Shown: positions 1 to 4,572 of the stretch, in pieces
Layout of the letters: each line of letters begins with the position of its first letter
Position numbering within the stretch: position 1 is the first letter of the stretch
Source of the DNA: Akkermansia sp.
GTDB lineage: Bacteria > Verrucomicrobiota > Verrucomicrobiia > Verrucomicrobiales > Akkermansiaceae
Reading direction: 5' to 3'
NCBI GenBank assembly: GCA_017555465.1
Contig: JAFZGH010000008.1
Coordinates: 1 to 5,259, forward strand
Length of the DNA stretch: 5,259 bases
Notes under the pieces: generated by a model
Database searches by the model: none
The model's input: only the letters and a program-made list of their open reading frames with translations
What the model was told of the DNA's origin: nothing
Translations under genes and position numbers: made by a program

Positions 1-468
1 AGCTCGTGTTTCAGCCGTCCCTTTGAATGCCCCGCCCCCGGTGCCCGTGTGCTGCTGGAGCCGCGTTTTGTGGGGGAGCAGGCGGAATACGCTGTGGAGA
101 ACGGCCAGGCCTGGCTGGATACCAGGGCCTGCACTTCCCGCCTGGAGTACGAGCCGCTGGAGCTTGAGCCCGGCACGTACAGCGTGCGTGTGTTTTACAG
201 CAACGCGACCGCCTCCCTGCGCGATGGTGATACCTGCGCCCTGCGCGAATTGATGGTGGACGGCGTTTCTGCCGGGGTGATGCTGCTTCCGCACAACACG
301 GAGGCCGGTTGCTGGGAGGTTTACGCACGCTCGGCGGCACTGGTGGTGCAGGTGGAGGCAGCGAGGCTGCACTCCTTCTCGCTCTGTTACACCCCGCGCT
401 GCCGCAATGCGAATGGCGAGCTGAACCAGTGCATGGTGCGCCAGCTCGAAATCACGCGTGTTCGATAG
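1..468 (+). CDS. 3' part of a secreted or surface protein with a carbohydrate-binding-like beta-sandwich C-terminal domain (5' truncated)
   Basis: The frame is open from base 1 to a TAG at 466-468, giving 155 visible residues; the true start lies outside the window. A GTG at 49 could open a shorter reading, but the open frame and similar composition upstream argue for one continuing gene. The visible part is rich in alternating beta-strand patterns: a 'LEPGTYSVRVFYSN' strand-turn-strand (about residues 55-68), a 'LRELMVDG' strand (about 82-89), a loop, a 'CWEVYARSAALVVQV' strand pair, and a final strand 'RQLEITRVR'. This layout recalls CBM6/CBM35-like jelly-roll modules, in which a 'PGTYxVxVxY' strand precedes a 'VDG' strand. 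Eight cysteines (residues 3, 10, 44, 79, 104, 129, 134, 144) would fit disulfides in an exported protein. No catalytic motif is visible, so the overall function is unknown; a glycan-acting or surface protein is an inference. It converges with the downstream acyltransferase, overlapping it by 17 bases. Confidence 0.6.
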   Translation, partial: SSCFSRPFECPAPGARVLLEPRFVGEQAEYAVENGQAWLDTRACTSRLEYEPLELEPGTYSVRVFYSNATASLRDGDTCALRELMVDGVSAGVMLLPHNTEAGCWEVYARSAALVVQVEAARLHSFSLCYTPRCRNANGELNQCMVRQLEITRVR

Positions 469-1504
469 ATAAACGTTTTTTGCGGCGGATTAATGTTTTG
501 ATATAGGATATCATGTAGTGTGTCAGTGCGCACATGATGAGAACAAAAGTTAGTCTGATTGGAACGGATATTACTTTAGGAATGAACTTTGCACTGCCGA
601 AAATCATTATCTGTATCTGATTGAAAATCTGGACGAACAACATGTGTGCGCACAGTATAGTCAGGGATATTCGTCCAAAATAAGCAAAAAAACGGCAGAT
701 AAATGTCTTTTCCACCAGTATAAAGAAAGAGGAATAAGCGGCAGTTCCCAATATGCCAATCAGGGAGAAAAGAAGAACGCTGGCTATCCCTAAATCGCCA
801 TACTGACGGATGGAGATGTTAATTGTTCCGTTAATGCGCACTAGTAATATGTAAAAGATGCCAGAAGCCAGGAGTAGCAGTATACATTGTTGACGGGTTA
901 GAGATATGTTTTTCAGCCGGTATCCAATATAGATGAGCAGTGATGTTATGAACACTGTATCGGTACTCCATGGCAGGAGAATCGGGCAAAAGGTTAGAAC
1001 GCAGGATACAACAAAATAAAGCAAAATAAGTAGGGGACACCAACGCTGTTTAATTTTCAGCAAAGGTAACAATACAGCATATGATATTGCAAGGCTGGTT
1101 AGAAACCACAAAGGCTGGGCGCCAGGGGGGAAGAGTCGTATAGAGGTTTCTGTCAAAACGGGGCTTAGTGTAAATCTTGAATAGGCGATGCCGCTTATCC
1201 ATGTTACGACTTGGGTGTAGTTGGGAGTGCTTATGGCGCAAGCGCCGAACAGGTAGATAAGAGACCACGCAATGTATGGTATCAGAAGCTGTTTCCATTT
1301 GCGAATCAGTCCTCCCTTTTTTTCAATATACACATAACCAGAGGCCAGGAAGAATAATTGCATGTAGCAGGCTGTTAAGTATTTGTGAAGATGAGGAATG
1401 GCTCCTGAATGCGACATGATTACAAGGATGATGGCTACTCCTTTGATGGCATCAAGCCATTGTTTGCGGGGAAGGGTGGCAGGATGATTTGGACACTCAG
1501 ACAT
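452..1504 (-). CDS. Membrane O-acyltransferase, acyltransferase family 3 (Acyl_transf_3)
   Basis: This 350-residue integral membrane protein carries the family-3 signature. The N-terminal 'WLDAIKGVAIILVIMSHSG' (residues 16-34) starts the first membrane helix and holds the family's essential histidine (H32). 'PLWFLTSLAISY' (131-142) and 'YFGRISLTILCAHML' (275-289) match the conserved WFL and G-x-S-x-x-I-x-x-x-H regions. About ten hydrophobic segments fill the chain, and the C-terminus is basic (IRRKKR). The length is typical of one-domain members. Family members move acetyl or other acyl groups from a cytoplasmic donor onto extracytoplasmic sugars of capsule, exopolysaccharide or O-antigen; the substrate here cannot be told. 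The ATG at 1502-1504 is chosen because an in-frame TAG lies 27 bases upstream. No Shine-Dalgarno precedes it, and a GGCGCGCC palindrome sits in the leader. Sample stretches are about 38-45% GC by hand count, against about 70% in the M50 gene, suggesting transfer. Transcription probably depends on the promoter at 1549-1577, within a putative invertible segment. Confidence 0.88.
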   Translation of the reverse strand: MSECPNHPATLPRKQWLDAIKGVAIILVIMSHSGAIPHLHKYLTACYMQLFFLASGYVYIEKKGGLIRKWKQLLIPYIAWSLIYLFGACAISTPNYTQVVTWISGIAYSRFTLSPVLTETSIRLFPPGAQPLWFLTSLAISYAVLLPLLKIKQRWCPLLILLYFVVSCVLTFCPILLPWSTDTVFITSLLIYIGYRLKNISLTRQQCILLLLASGIFYILLVRINGTINISIRQYGDLGIASVLLFSLIGILGTAAYSSFFILVEKTFICRFFAYFGRISLTILCAHMLFVQIFNQIQIMIFGSAKFIPKVISVPIRLTFVLIMCALTHYMISYIKTLIRRKKRLSIEHA

Positions 1505-1521
1505 ATCAGGCGCGCCGAGTA

Positions 1522-1540
1522 TATCGTTTTTCTAATGCGA
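1522..1540 (+). repeat. Left inverted repeat of putative invertible promoter segment
   Basis: Read on the minus strand this is TCGCATTAGAAAAACGATA. It matches 17 of 19 bases of the right repeat at 1668-1686 in inverted orientation: 12 contiguous matches, two mismatches, then five more matches. It lies in the leader, 17 bases upstream of the acyltransferase start codon. Confidence 0.8.
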
Positions 1541-1548
1541 TGACAAGA

Positions 1549-1577
1549 ATAATAGGGCGTAAATAATTAAATAACAA
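1549..1577 (-). promoter_or_regulatory. Candidate sigma70-type promoter for the acyltransferase
   Basis: On the minus strand, TTGTTA (1572-1577) and TATTAT (1549-1554, 5/6 to consensus) are separated by exactly 17 bases. The predicted start near 1542 is just inside the left inverted repeat, leaving about 38 bases of leader before the ATG. The element lies wholly within the putative invertible segment, so inversion would turn it away from the gene. Confidence 0.55.
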
Positions 1578-1608
1578 TGAAAAACAAGAGGAAGGATGCA
1601 GGAGATAA

Positions 1609-1637
1609 TTGCGAGAGAATGATACTGTAAATAATAT
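1609..1637 (+). promoter_or_regulatory. Weak rightward promoter candidate inside the putative invertible segment
   Basis: TTGCGA (1609-1614), 17 bases, then TAATAT (1632-1637); each box matches 4 of 6 consensus positions. The surrounding AT-richness makes a chance match likely. If real, it would face the acyltransferase after inversion, giving a second, weaker expression state rather than a clean OFF. Confidence 0.22.
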
Positions 1638-1667
1638 TATGGCTTTATTGTTAATGCAGTTGGATGT

Positions 1668-1686
1668 TCGCATTAGAAATGCGATA
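1668..1686 (-). repeat. Right inverted repeat of putative invertible promoter segment
   Basis: The plus strand reads TCGCATTAGAAATGCGATA. Bases 1668-1674 and 1678-1684 also form a perfect local dyad (TCGCATT, AGA spacer, AATGCGA), the kind of two-arm site a site-specific recombinase could bind. The left copy keeps the dyad only partly (outer CGA arm present, two mismatches). Confidence 0.8.
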
Positions 1687-1700
1687 GACATAAGCCTGGT

Positions 1701-1735
1701 AAACAAAAATCCCACCCGGTATATGCCGGGTAGGA
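1701..1735 (-). terminator. Intrinsic terminator of the ridA-coaC-FHA operon
   Basis: A perfect 6-bp stem (1714-1719 with 1726-1731, loop 1720-1725) extends past one mismatch by three more pairs (1710-1712 with 1733-1735). On the minus strand it is followed by ATTTTTGTTT. It begins 24 bases after the stop codon of the 1760-2341 gene and also insulates the acyltransferase from read-through. Confidence 0.85.
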
Positions 1736-1759
1736 TAGGTGGAAATATGTGACTAAGGG

Positions 1760-2341
1760 TTACTTCAGCAACTCATCCACGAGGTATTCGCCGGTAATCA
1801 TCCAGTAGCGCATGGTGAGGCCTGCCAGGAAGGCCAGGGCCAGAATGGCGATGACGTACAGACGGCGGAGTACGATGTGCAGCGGGCTGTCCTCCTCGGT
1901 GAATTCGGCTACGGAATGAAGCCCCTGCCGCCCGGTTTTCTTTTTCTTCTTCTTTTTCTTTTTTTCGGGTTCTGCCGGTTCTTCGTCTGCGGCTTCTTCT
2001 GCCTCTGCTGCGGGGGCTTCCTCCACTACCGGAGCGGTTTCCACCACCGCATCGTTATACATCAGCATGGCGCTGCCCAGGTTGTACACCGCGTGGGGAA
2101 CAAGCACGGCGGCCTCGGTGGGCTGCCCTTCGGCCAGCAGGGTGGCTTCCGGAGCGGCGGCAGAAATCACATAGCCCTCCGGCTGCAGGGAAATCATGCA
2201 ATGCTGCGGGAGCAAGTCTGCAATGTGGGGCAGGGAGATGGAGCAATCCTCTGCGCTGCCGATAAGCAGCACAGAACCATCTTCCGGGAGCTGGTAGCGG
2301 AAGTCGTTGCCGGTGGAATCGATGATGTCGATGTAGGCCAT
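1760..2341 (-). CDS. Single-pass membrane protein with degenerate FHA-like domain and lysine tract
   Basis: The 193-residue protein has three parts. Residues 3-97 look like an FHA-type beta sandwich ('LIGSAEDCSISLP' at 25-37, 'LLPQHCMI' at 43-50, 'VYNLGSAMLMYND' at 85-97). Residues 98-126 are an Ala/Glu/Pro-rich acidic linker, followed by nine consecutive lysines (127-135). A hydrophobic helix at about 161-176 is followed by a short tail ending LLK. Classical FHA domains bind phosphothreonine through a G-R turn and an S-x-x-H motif; here the arginine and serine are missing while the histidine (H47) remains, so phosphopeptide binding may be lost. The likely orientation is a cytoplasmic N-terminal domain anchored by the C-terminal helix. 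The frame extends upstream to 2512, but that part overlaps coaC and reads as shadow, so the ATG at 2339-2341 is preferred; no Shine-Dalgarno precedes it. It is the last gene of the operon, 25 bases after coaC. The specific role is not known. Confidence 0.72.
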   Translation of the reverse strand: MAYIDIIDSTGNDFRYQLPEDGSVLLIGSAEDCSISLPHIADLLPQHCMISLQPEGYVISAAAPEATLLAEGQPTEAAVLVPHAVYNLGSAMLMYNDAVVETAPVVEEAPAAEAEEAADEEPAEPEKKKKKKKKKTGRQGLHSVAEFTEEDSPLHIVLRRLYVIAILALAFLAGLTMRYWMITGEYLVDELLK

Positions 2342-2366
2342 GGGGTAAGTAAAGAGTTGAACGTTT

Positions 2367-2909
2367 TTATTGCGGCAGGGCAGCCAGGATTTCCTGCACG
2401 ATGAGGTCTTCTGCCACCAGGCGTCCCTTGCCACAGGTGCCGCAGGCCAGCATGCCATCTTCCGCCGGGCCGATGATGCGGTGCTGCGGGCGGGCGGCCA
2501 GGGTGGCCGCATTGGCCTGAGTGGCGGGGTGTTCCCACATCAAGCCGTTCATGGCGGGGAAGATGAGCACCGGGCCACGGTAGGCCAGGTACAGGCTGGT
2601 GAGGGCATTCGGGCACTGGCCGTGCGCCATGCAGGCCATGGTGTTGGCTGAGGCGGGGACAATGGCCAGCACATCAGCCCGCTGGGCCAGGTCGATATGC
2701 ACGGGAACCCAGCTGCCTGTTTCGTCCTCAAAAGTGGTGATGACCGGGTTGCGCGAAAGCGTCATGAGCGTGAGCGGGGTCACAAACTCCAGCGCAGCTG
2801 GGGTGCACACGCAGTGCACCTCATGCCCCAGCTTGACGAGGCGCGAGGCCACGCCTGCGGCCTTGTAGGCAGCGATGGAACCGCAGACTCCCAGTACGAT
2901 GGTGGCCAT
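2367..2909 (-). CDS. coaC: Phosphopantothenoylcysteine decarboxylase (stand-alone CoaC-type flavoprotein)
   Basis: This FMN-dependent enzyme of the HFCD family decarboxylates 4'-phosphopantothenoylcysteine to 4'-phosphopantetheine in cytosolic CoA synthesis. The 180 residues show the whole family pattern in order: 'GVCGSIAAYK' at 7-16 (flavin-binding start), 'VHIDLAQRAD' at 70-79 with the catalytic histidine H71, 'PASANT' at 85-90, 'PAMNGLMW' at 118-125 with the substrate-binding Asn121, and 'GMLACGTCGKGR' at 152-163, the substrate-clamp region with the proton-donor-type cysteine C156. The chain stops after this domain, so the CoaB synthetase half of the usual bifunctional CoaBC is absent and must be encoded elsewhere. 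Related HFCD flavoproteins (UbiX, EpiD) are alternatives, but the PAMN and ACG motifs favour CoaC. The ATG at 2907-2909 lies 30 bases after the ridA-like stop codon, so co-transcription is likely; only a weak GAAAG precedes it. Confidence 0.87.
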   Translation of the reverse strand: MATIVLGVCGSIAAYKAAGVASRLVKLGHEVHCVCTPAALEFVTPLTLMTLSRNPVITTFEDETGSWVPVHIDLAQRADVLAIVPASANTMACMAHGQCPNALTSLYLAYRGPVLIFPAMNGLMWEHPATQANAATLAARPQHRIIGPAEDGMLACGTCGKGRLVAEDLIVQEILAALPQ

Positions 2910-2939
2910 GACGCTTTCGGTTGGTGCAAGGCTTGTTTA

Positions 2940-3410
2940 TCAGCAGGCGGCGGGGTCGAACTCCACAATCATGTTGATTTCCACCGCCACACCCAGCGGC
3001 AGGCTGGGCACGCCCACGGCAGAGCGCGTGTGCGCAGCTTCCGGGCCCAGCAGCTCCACCAGCAGGTCGGAGGCGCCGTTGAGCACCTTGGCCTGGTCGG
3101 TGAAATCGGGTGTGCAGTTCACAAAACCGTTCACGGCCACAATCTTGCGCAGCGGGGCAAAGCTGCCCAGCTCGGCCTGAATCACGGCCAGGCGGTTCAG
3201 GATGGCAGCCTGGGCGGCGCGCTGGCCGTCTTCAATGCTGACCTCGGCCCCCAGTTTGCCGTAAATGGCCACATCGCCGTTGATGGAGATGCCGCCGGAA
3301 AGATGCAGGTAATTGCCCGTGCGGATGCACTGCACATAAGAGCCTACGGGAGCGGGAGCGGGGTTGAGCTTCAGCCCCTTCTTTTCAAGTGCTTCAAAGT
3401 TGAATTCCAT
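2940..3410 (-). CDS. RidA family protein (YjgF/YER057c/UK114), long subfamily
   Basis: RidA proteins are small cytosolic trimers; the founding members hydrolyse reactive enamine/imine intermediates, such as 2-aminoacrylate from PLP enzymes. This 156-residue protein fits the longer subfamily (PF14588-like): 'PAPVGSYVQCIRTGNYLHLSGG' spans about 19-40, 'GKLGAEVSIEDGQRAAQAAILN' about 51-72, 'VAVNGFVNCTPDFTDQ' 91-106, and 'HTRSAVGVPSLPLGVAVEI' 127-145. R129 aligns with the carboxylate-binding arginine of active RidA proteins, so activity is plausible but its substrate is unknown. The frame runs open to 3494, but that part lies in the promoter and tRNA terminator, so the ATG at 3408-3410 is chosen; it gives the usual N-terminus and length. 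No Shine-Dalgarno is visible. It is the first gene of the three-gene minus-strand operon. Confidence 0.9.
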   Translation of the reverse strand: MEFNFEALEKKGLKLNPAPAPVGSYVQCIRTGNYLHLSGGISINGDVAIYGKLGAEVSIEDGQRAAQAAILNRLAVIQAELGSFAPLRKIVAVNGFVNCTPDFTDQAKVLNGASDLLVELLGPEAAHTRSAVGVPSLPLGVAVEINMIVEFDPAAC

Positions 3411-3442
3411 AGAAATATAGTGGTGTGTTCCTGTTGGTGTCC

Positions 3443-3471
3443 AGCATACACTGCCGGAGTCGCCTTGGCAA
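3443..3471 (-). promoter_or_regulatory. Candidate promoter of the ridA-coaC-FHA operon
   Basis: On the minus strand, TTGCCA (3466-3471, 5/6 to consensus), 17 bases, TATGCT (3443-3448, 4/6). Predicted start near 3436, about 26 bases before the ridA-like ATG. It begins just after the T-tract of the tRNA terminator, as expected for an independent transcription unit. The -35 box sits in a CCTTGGCAAGG dyad (3463-3473). Confidence 0.5.
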
Positions 3472-3473
3472 GG

Positions 3474-3512
3474 AAAAACAAAGAAGCCCGGCAAGTTGAC
3501 TTGCTGGGCTTC
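3474..3512 (-). terminator. Intrinsic terminator of tRNA-Asn
   Basis: A 13-bp stem with one A-C mismatch (3483-3495 with 3500-3512) closes on a four-base loop. On the minus strand it is followed by TTTGTTTTT. It begins four bases after the tRNA's discriminator base and separates the tRNA from the ridA operon. Confidence 0.9.
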
Positions 3513-3516
3513 CTTA

Positions 3517-3588
3517 CTCCGGCGGTTGGGATCGAACCAACGACCTAATGATTAACAGTCATCCGCTCTTCCGCTGAGCTACGCCGGA
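3517..3588 (-). tRNA. tRNA-Asn (anticodon GTT)
   Basis: The minus strand folds into a full cloverleaf of 72 bases. The acceptor arm TCCGGCG (3582-3588) pairs with CGCCGGA (3518-3524); the D arm is GCTC/GAGC. The anticodon stem GATGA/TCATT (one G-U pair) holds loop CTGTTAA with anticodon GTT, which reads the AAC and AAU asparagine codons. The T arm is GTTGG-TTCGATC-CCAAC and the discriminator is G at 3517. CCA is not encoded (TAA follows), so it must be added after transcription. The gene is a single unit with its own promoter and terminator. Confidence 0.97.
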
Positions 3589-3597
3589 TTTTGCTTT

Positions 3598-3611
3598 CCC
3601 CGTTACCGGGG
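3598..3611 (-). other. Small hairpin in the tRNA-Asn leader
   Basis: Bases 3598-3602 (CCCCG) pair perfectly with 3607-3611 (CGGGG) around a four-base loop, ten bases before the mature tRNA 5' end. It may shape the precursor for 5' processing; no function is shown by the sequence. Confidence 0.4.
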
Positions 3612-3620
3612 TGCGGGCAG

Positions 3621-3649
3621 ATATTACTACTTTGCCCGCCGTATTGCAA
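3621..3649 (-). promoter_or_regulatory. Promoter of tRNA-Asn
   Basis: On the minus strand, TTGCAA (3644-3649), 17 bases, TAATAT (3621-3626). Predicted start near 3614, giving a leader of about 26 bases. A perfect 7-bp inverted repeat, GCGGGCA (3613-3619) and TGCCCGC (3633-3639), brackets the -10 box and may act as an operator or simply a GC-rich discriminator. Confidence 0.6.
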
Positions 3650-3678
3650 GTCTTTTTTGAAAGAAAAATCAAATTTTG

Positions 3679-3708
3679 TTGCAAAATGTCGCCCGGAAAG
3701 GGTAAAAT
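3679..3708 (+). promoter_or_regulatory. Candidate promoter of the M50 protease gene (predicts a leaderless mRNA)
   Basis: TTGCAA (3679-3684), 18 bases, TAAAAT (3703-3708, 5/6 to consensus). Seven bases past the -10 box is 3715, the A of the start codon, so the transcript may begin at the AUG. The -35 box is identical to that of the divergent tRNA promoter. Confidence 0.45.
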
Positions 3709-3714
3709 GAGCTT

Positions 3715-4476
3715 ATGCAAGCCCAGACTCCGCATCCTTGGACCCTCCGTTTCTCGTTTTTTGGCATTCCTGTGAGCATTCACCCGATGTCCTGGGTGGT
3801 GCTGGCGCTGCTGGGCGGCGCGTTCGGGGTGAGCACGAGTGAGGATCTGACCCAGACGCTGATTTTCATGGTCGCAGGCATGCTGTGCCTGCTGGTTCAT
3901 GAGTTCGGCCATGCCTTCACCGGGCGCGCCACGGGTGCCCTGGTGGAGGGCATTGAGATTGCCGGTATGGGCGGTACTACTTCATTTCTGACCCTGCCGC
4001 AGCAGCGCTGGCGTTACCTGCTGGTGGTGCTGGCGGGGCCGCTGGCCTCGCTGGTGCTCTGTGGTGTGTTCGGGCTGGTGTTCGGTCTGCATCTGGGCAA
4101 TGCCTGGGCGGGGGTGCGCTATGCGTACCTGATGCCCTGGGTGGATTACCTGCCCTTGGATTTGCAGCAGCAGATTGCGCTGGGCTTGTTCTCGAACCCG
4201 ATTCCTGCCAAGCTGCTGGAGTTCTATGGCGTGGGGATGCTGGTGTGCTTCTGGTGGAGCGTGTTCAACCTGCTGCCCATCTTTCCGCTCGACGGCGGAA
4301 AATTCCTGGGTTCCCTGCTGAAGAATTACCTGGTGCCCTGTGTGCTGGGGCTGGTGCTCAGCATCGGGCTGGCTCTCTGGGCCGTGCTGGAAGCCCAGTG
4401 GTTCAACATGCTGATTCTGGGCTACCTGGCCTTTATCAACTGGCAGTACCTGCGCGTTTTCCGGAAAAAGAAGTAA
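3715..4476 (+). CDS. Site-2 protease family (peptidase M50) intramembrane zinc metalloprotease
   Basis: The 253-residue polytopic membrane protein carries the M50 zinc site: 'HEFGHA' at 62-67 (zinc ligands H62 and H66, catalytic E63) inside a membrane helix, and 'FNLLPIFPLDGGK' at 184-196, where D193 is the third ligand and N185 belongs to the conserved N-x-x-P-x-x-P-x-D-G motif. 'VLAGPLASLV' (105-114) is the glycine-proline helix usual between them. About six hydrophobic segments are visible, and the C-terminus is basic (FRKKK). No PDZ or CBS domain is present, so it is a minimal member, not RseP/RasP-like. Such enzymes cut membrane-embedded helices, often of anti-sigma factors or regulators, but no partner gene lies next to it and the substrate is unknown. 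A GGAAAGGG (3695-3702) lies 12 bases before the ATG, long for ribosome binding; the promoter at 3679-3708 suggests leaderless initiation instead. It converges with aroC. Confidence 0.88.
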   Translation: MQAQTPHPWTLRFSFFGIPVSIHPMSWVVLALLGGAFGVSTSEDLTQTLIFMVAGMLCLLVHEFGHAFTGRATGALVEGIEIAGMGGTTSFLTLPQQRWRYLLVVLAGPLASLVLCGVFGLVFGLHLGNAWAGVRYAYLMPWVDYLPLDLQQQIALGLFSNPIPAKLLEFYGVGMLVCFWWSVFNLLPIFPLDGGKFLGSLLKNYLVPCVLGLVLSIGLALWAVLEAQWFNMLILGYLAFINWQYLRVFRKKK

Positions 4477-4498
4477 GCGGCGCAGCTCATTATTGAAG

Positions 4499-4553
4499 CA
4501 TGGGACTTCAGTCCCATGTTCCGCTGACGCTATGAATCAGCTGGACTGAAGTC
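4499..4553. repeat. Nested inverted-repeat (REP-like) element between convergent genes
   Basis: A 9-bp perfect palindrome arm pair, CATGGGACT and AGTCCCATG, occupies 4499-4518. GACTTCAGTCC (4504-4514) is the exact reverse complement of GGACTGAAGTC (4543-4553), and between them GCTGA (4523-4527) pairs with TCAGC (4537-4541). The 96-bp gap thus can fold either as a tight hairpin or as a larger two-stem cruciform. It may act as a two-way terminator, but no T-tract directly follows a stem; a T7 run (4568-4574) lies 14 bases beyond on the plus strand. REP-type dispersed palindromes typically sit in such convergent gaps. Confidence 0.6.
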
Positions 4554-4572
4554 TCGCGCTCCGACAGTTTTT

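Larger units (their letters stand above)
1522..1686. other. Putative invertible DNA segment (promoter inverton) upstream of the acyltransferase
   Basis: Two 19-bp inverted repeats with 17 matches enclose 127 bp (1541-1667) of AT-rich, non-coding DNA; 1561-1620 holds only 18 G/C in 60. A promoter inside points at the acyltransferase. Promoter switching between short inverted repeats is well known for surface-polysaccharide genes in gut bacteria, and a surface-modifying acyltransferase is a typical target. In the orientation shown, the stronger candidate promoter would be ON. No recombinase gene is in the window, so one would have to act in trans. No target-site duplication is visible just outside the repeats, which argues against a small inserted element. 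Alternatives are a regulator-binding pair or a decayed element. Confidence 0.6.

Noticed and set aside
510..538. ATCATGT/ACATGAT inverted repeat near the end of the acyltransferase
   Set aside because: It lies inside the coding region, has a poor inner stem and no T-tract, so it is not a convincing terminator.
1522..1686. Reading the inverted repeats as a MITE or insertion remnant
   Set aside because: No target-site duplication is seen outside the repeats (left flank ends GAGTA, right begins GACAT), and a gene-directed promoter inside fits an inverton better; it is not fully excluded.
1506..1715. Minus-strand 69-codon open frame ending one base before the acyltransferase ATG
   Set aside because: Its GTG start lies within the operon terminator hairpin, it runs through both inverted repeats and the promoter, and its sequence looks like translated AT-rich spacer.
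1877..2404. Plus-strand 175-codon open frame
   Set aside because: Antisense shadow of the FHA-like gene; its Phe/Leu/Cys-rich part is the complement of the lysine tract.
2342..2512. N-terminal extension of the FHA-like gene up to 2512
   Set aside because: It overlaps coaC in another frame, has Arg/Pro/Ala shadow composition, and the FHA-like fold begins right after the ATG at 2339-2341.
3411..3494. N-terminal extension of the ridA-like gene
   Set aside because: It covers the operon promoter and part of the tRNA terminator; the family N-terminus fits the ATG at 3408-3410.
2697..3548. Long plus-strand open frame of 283 codons
   Set aside because: It runs antisense through coaC, ridA and the tRNA; its 'VGIEPTT' end is the well-known false peptide from translating a tRNA T-arm in reverse.
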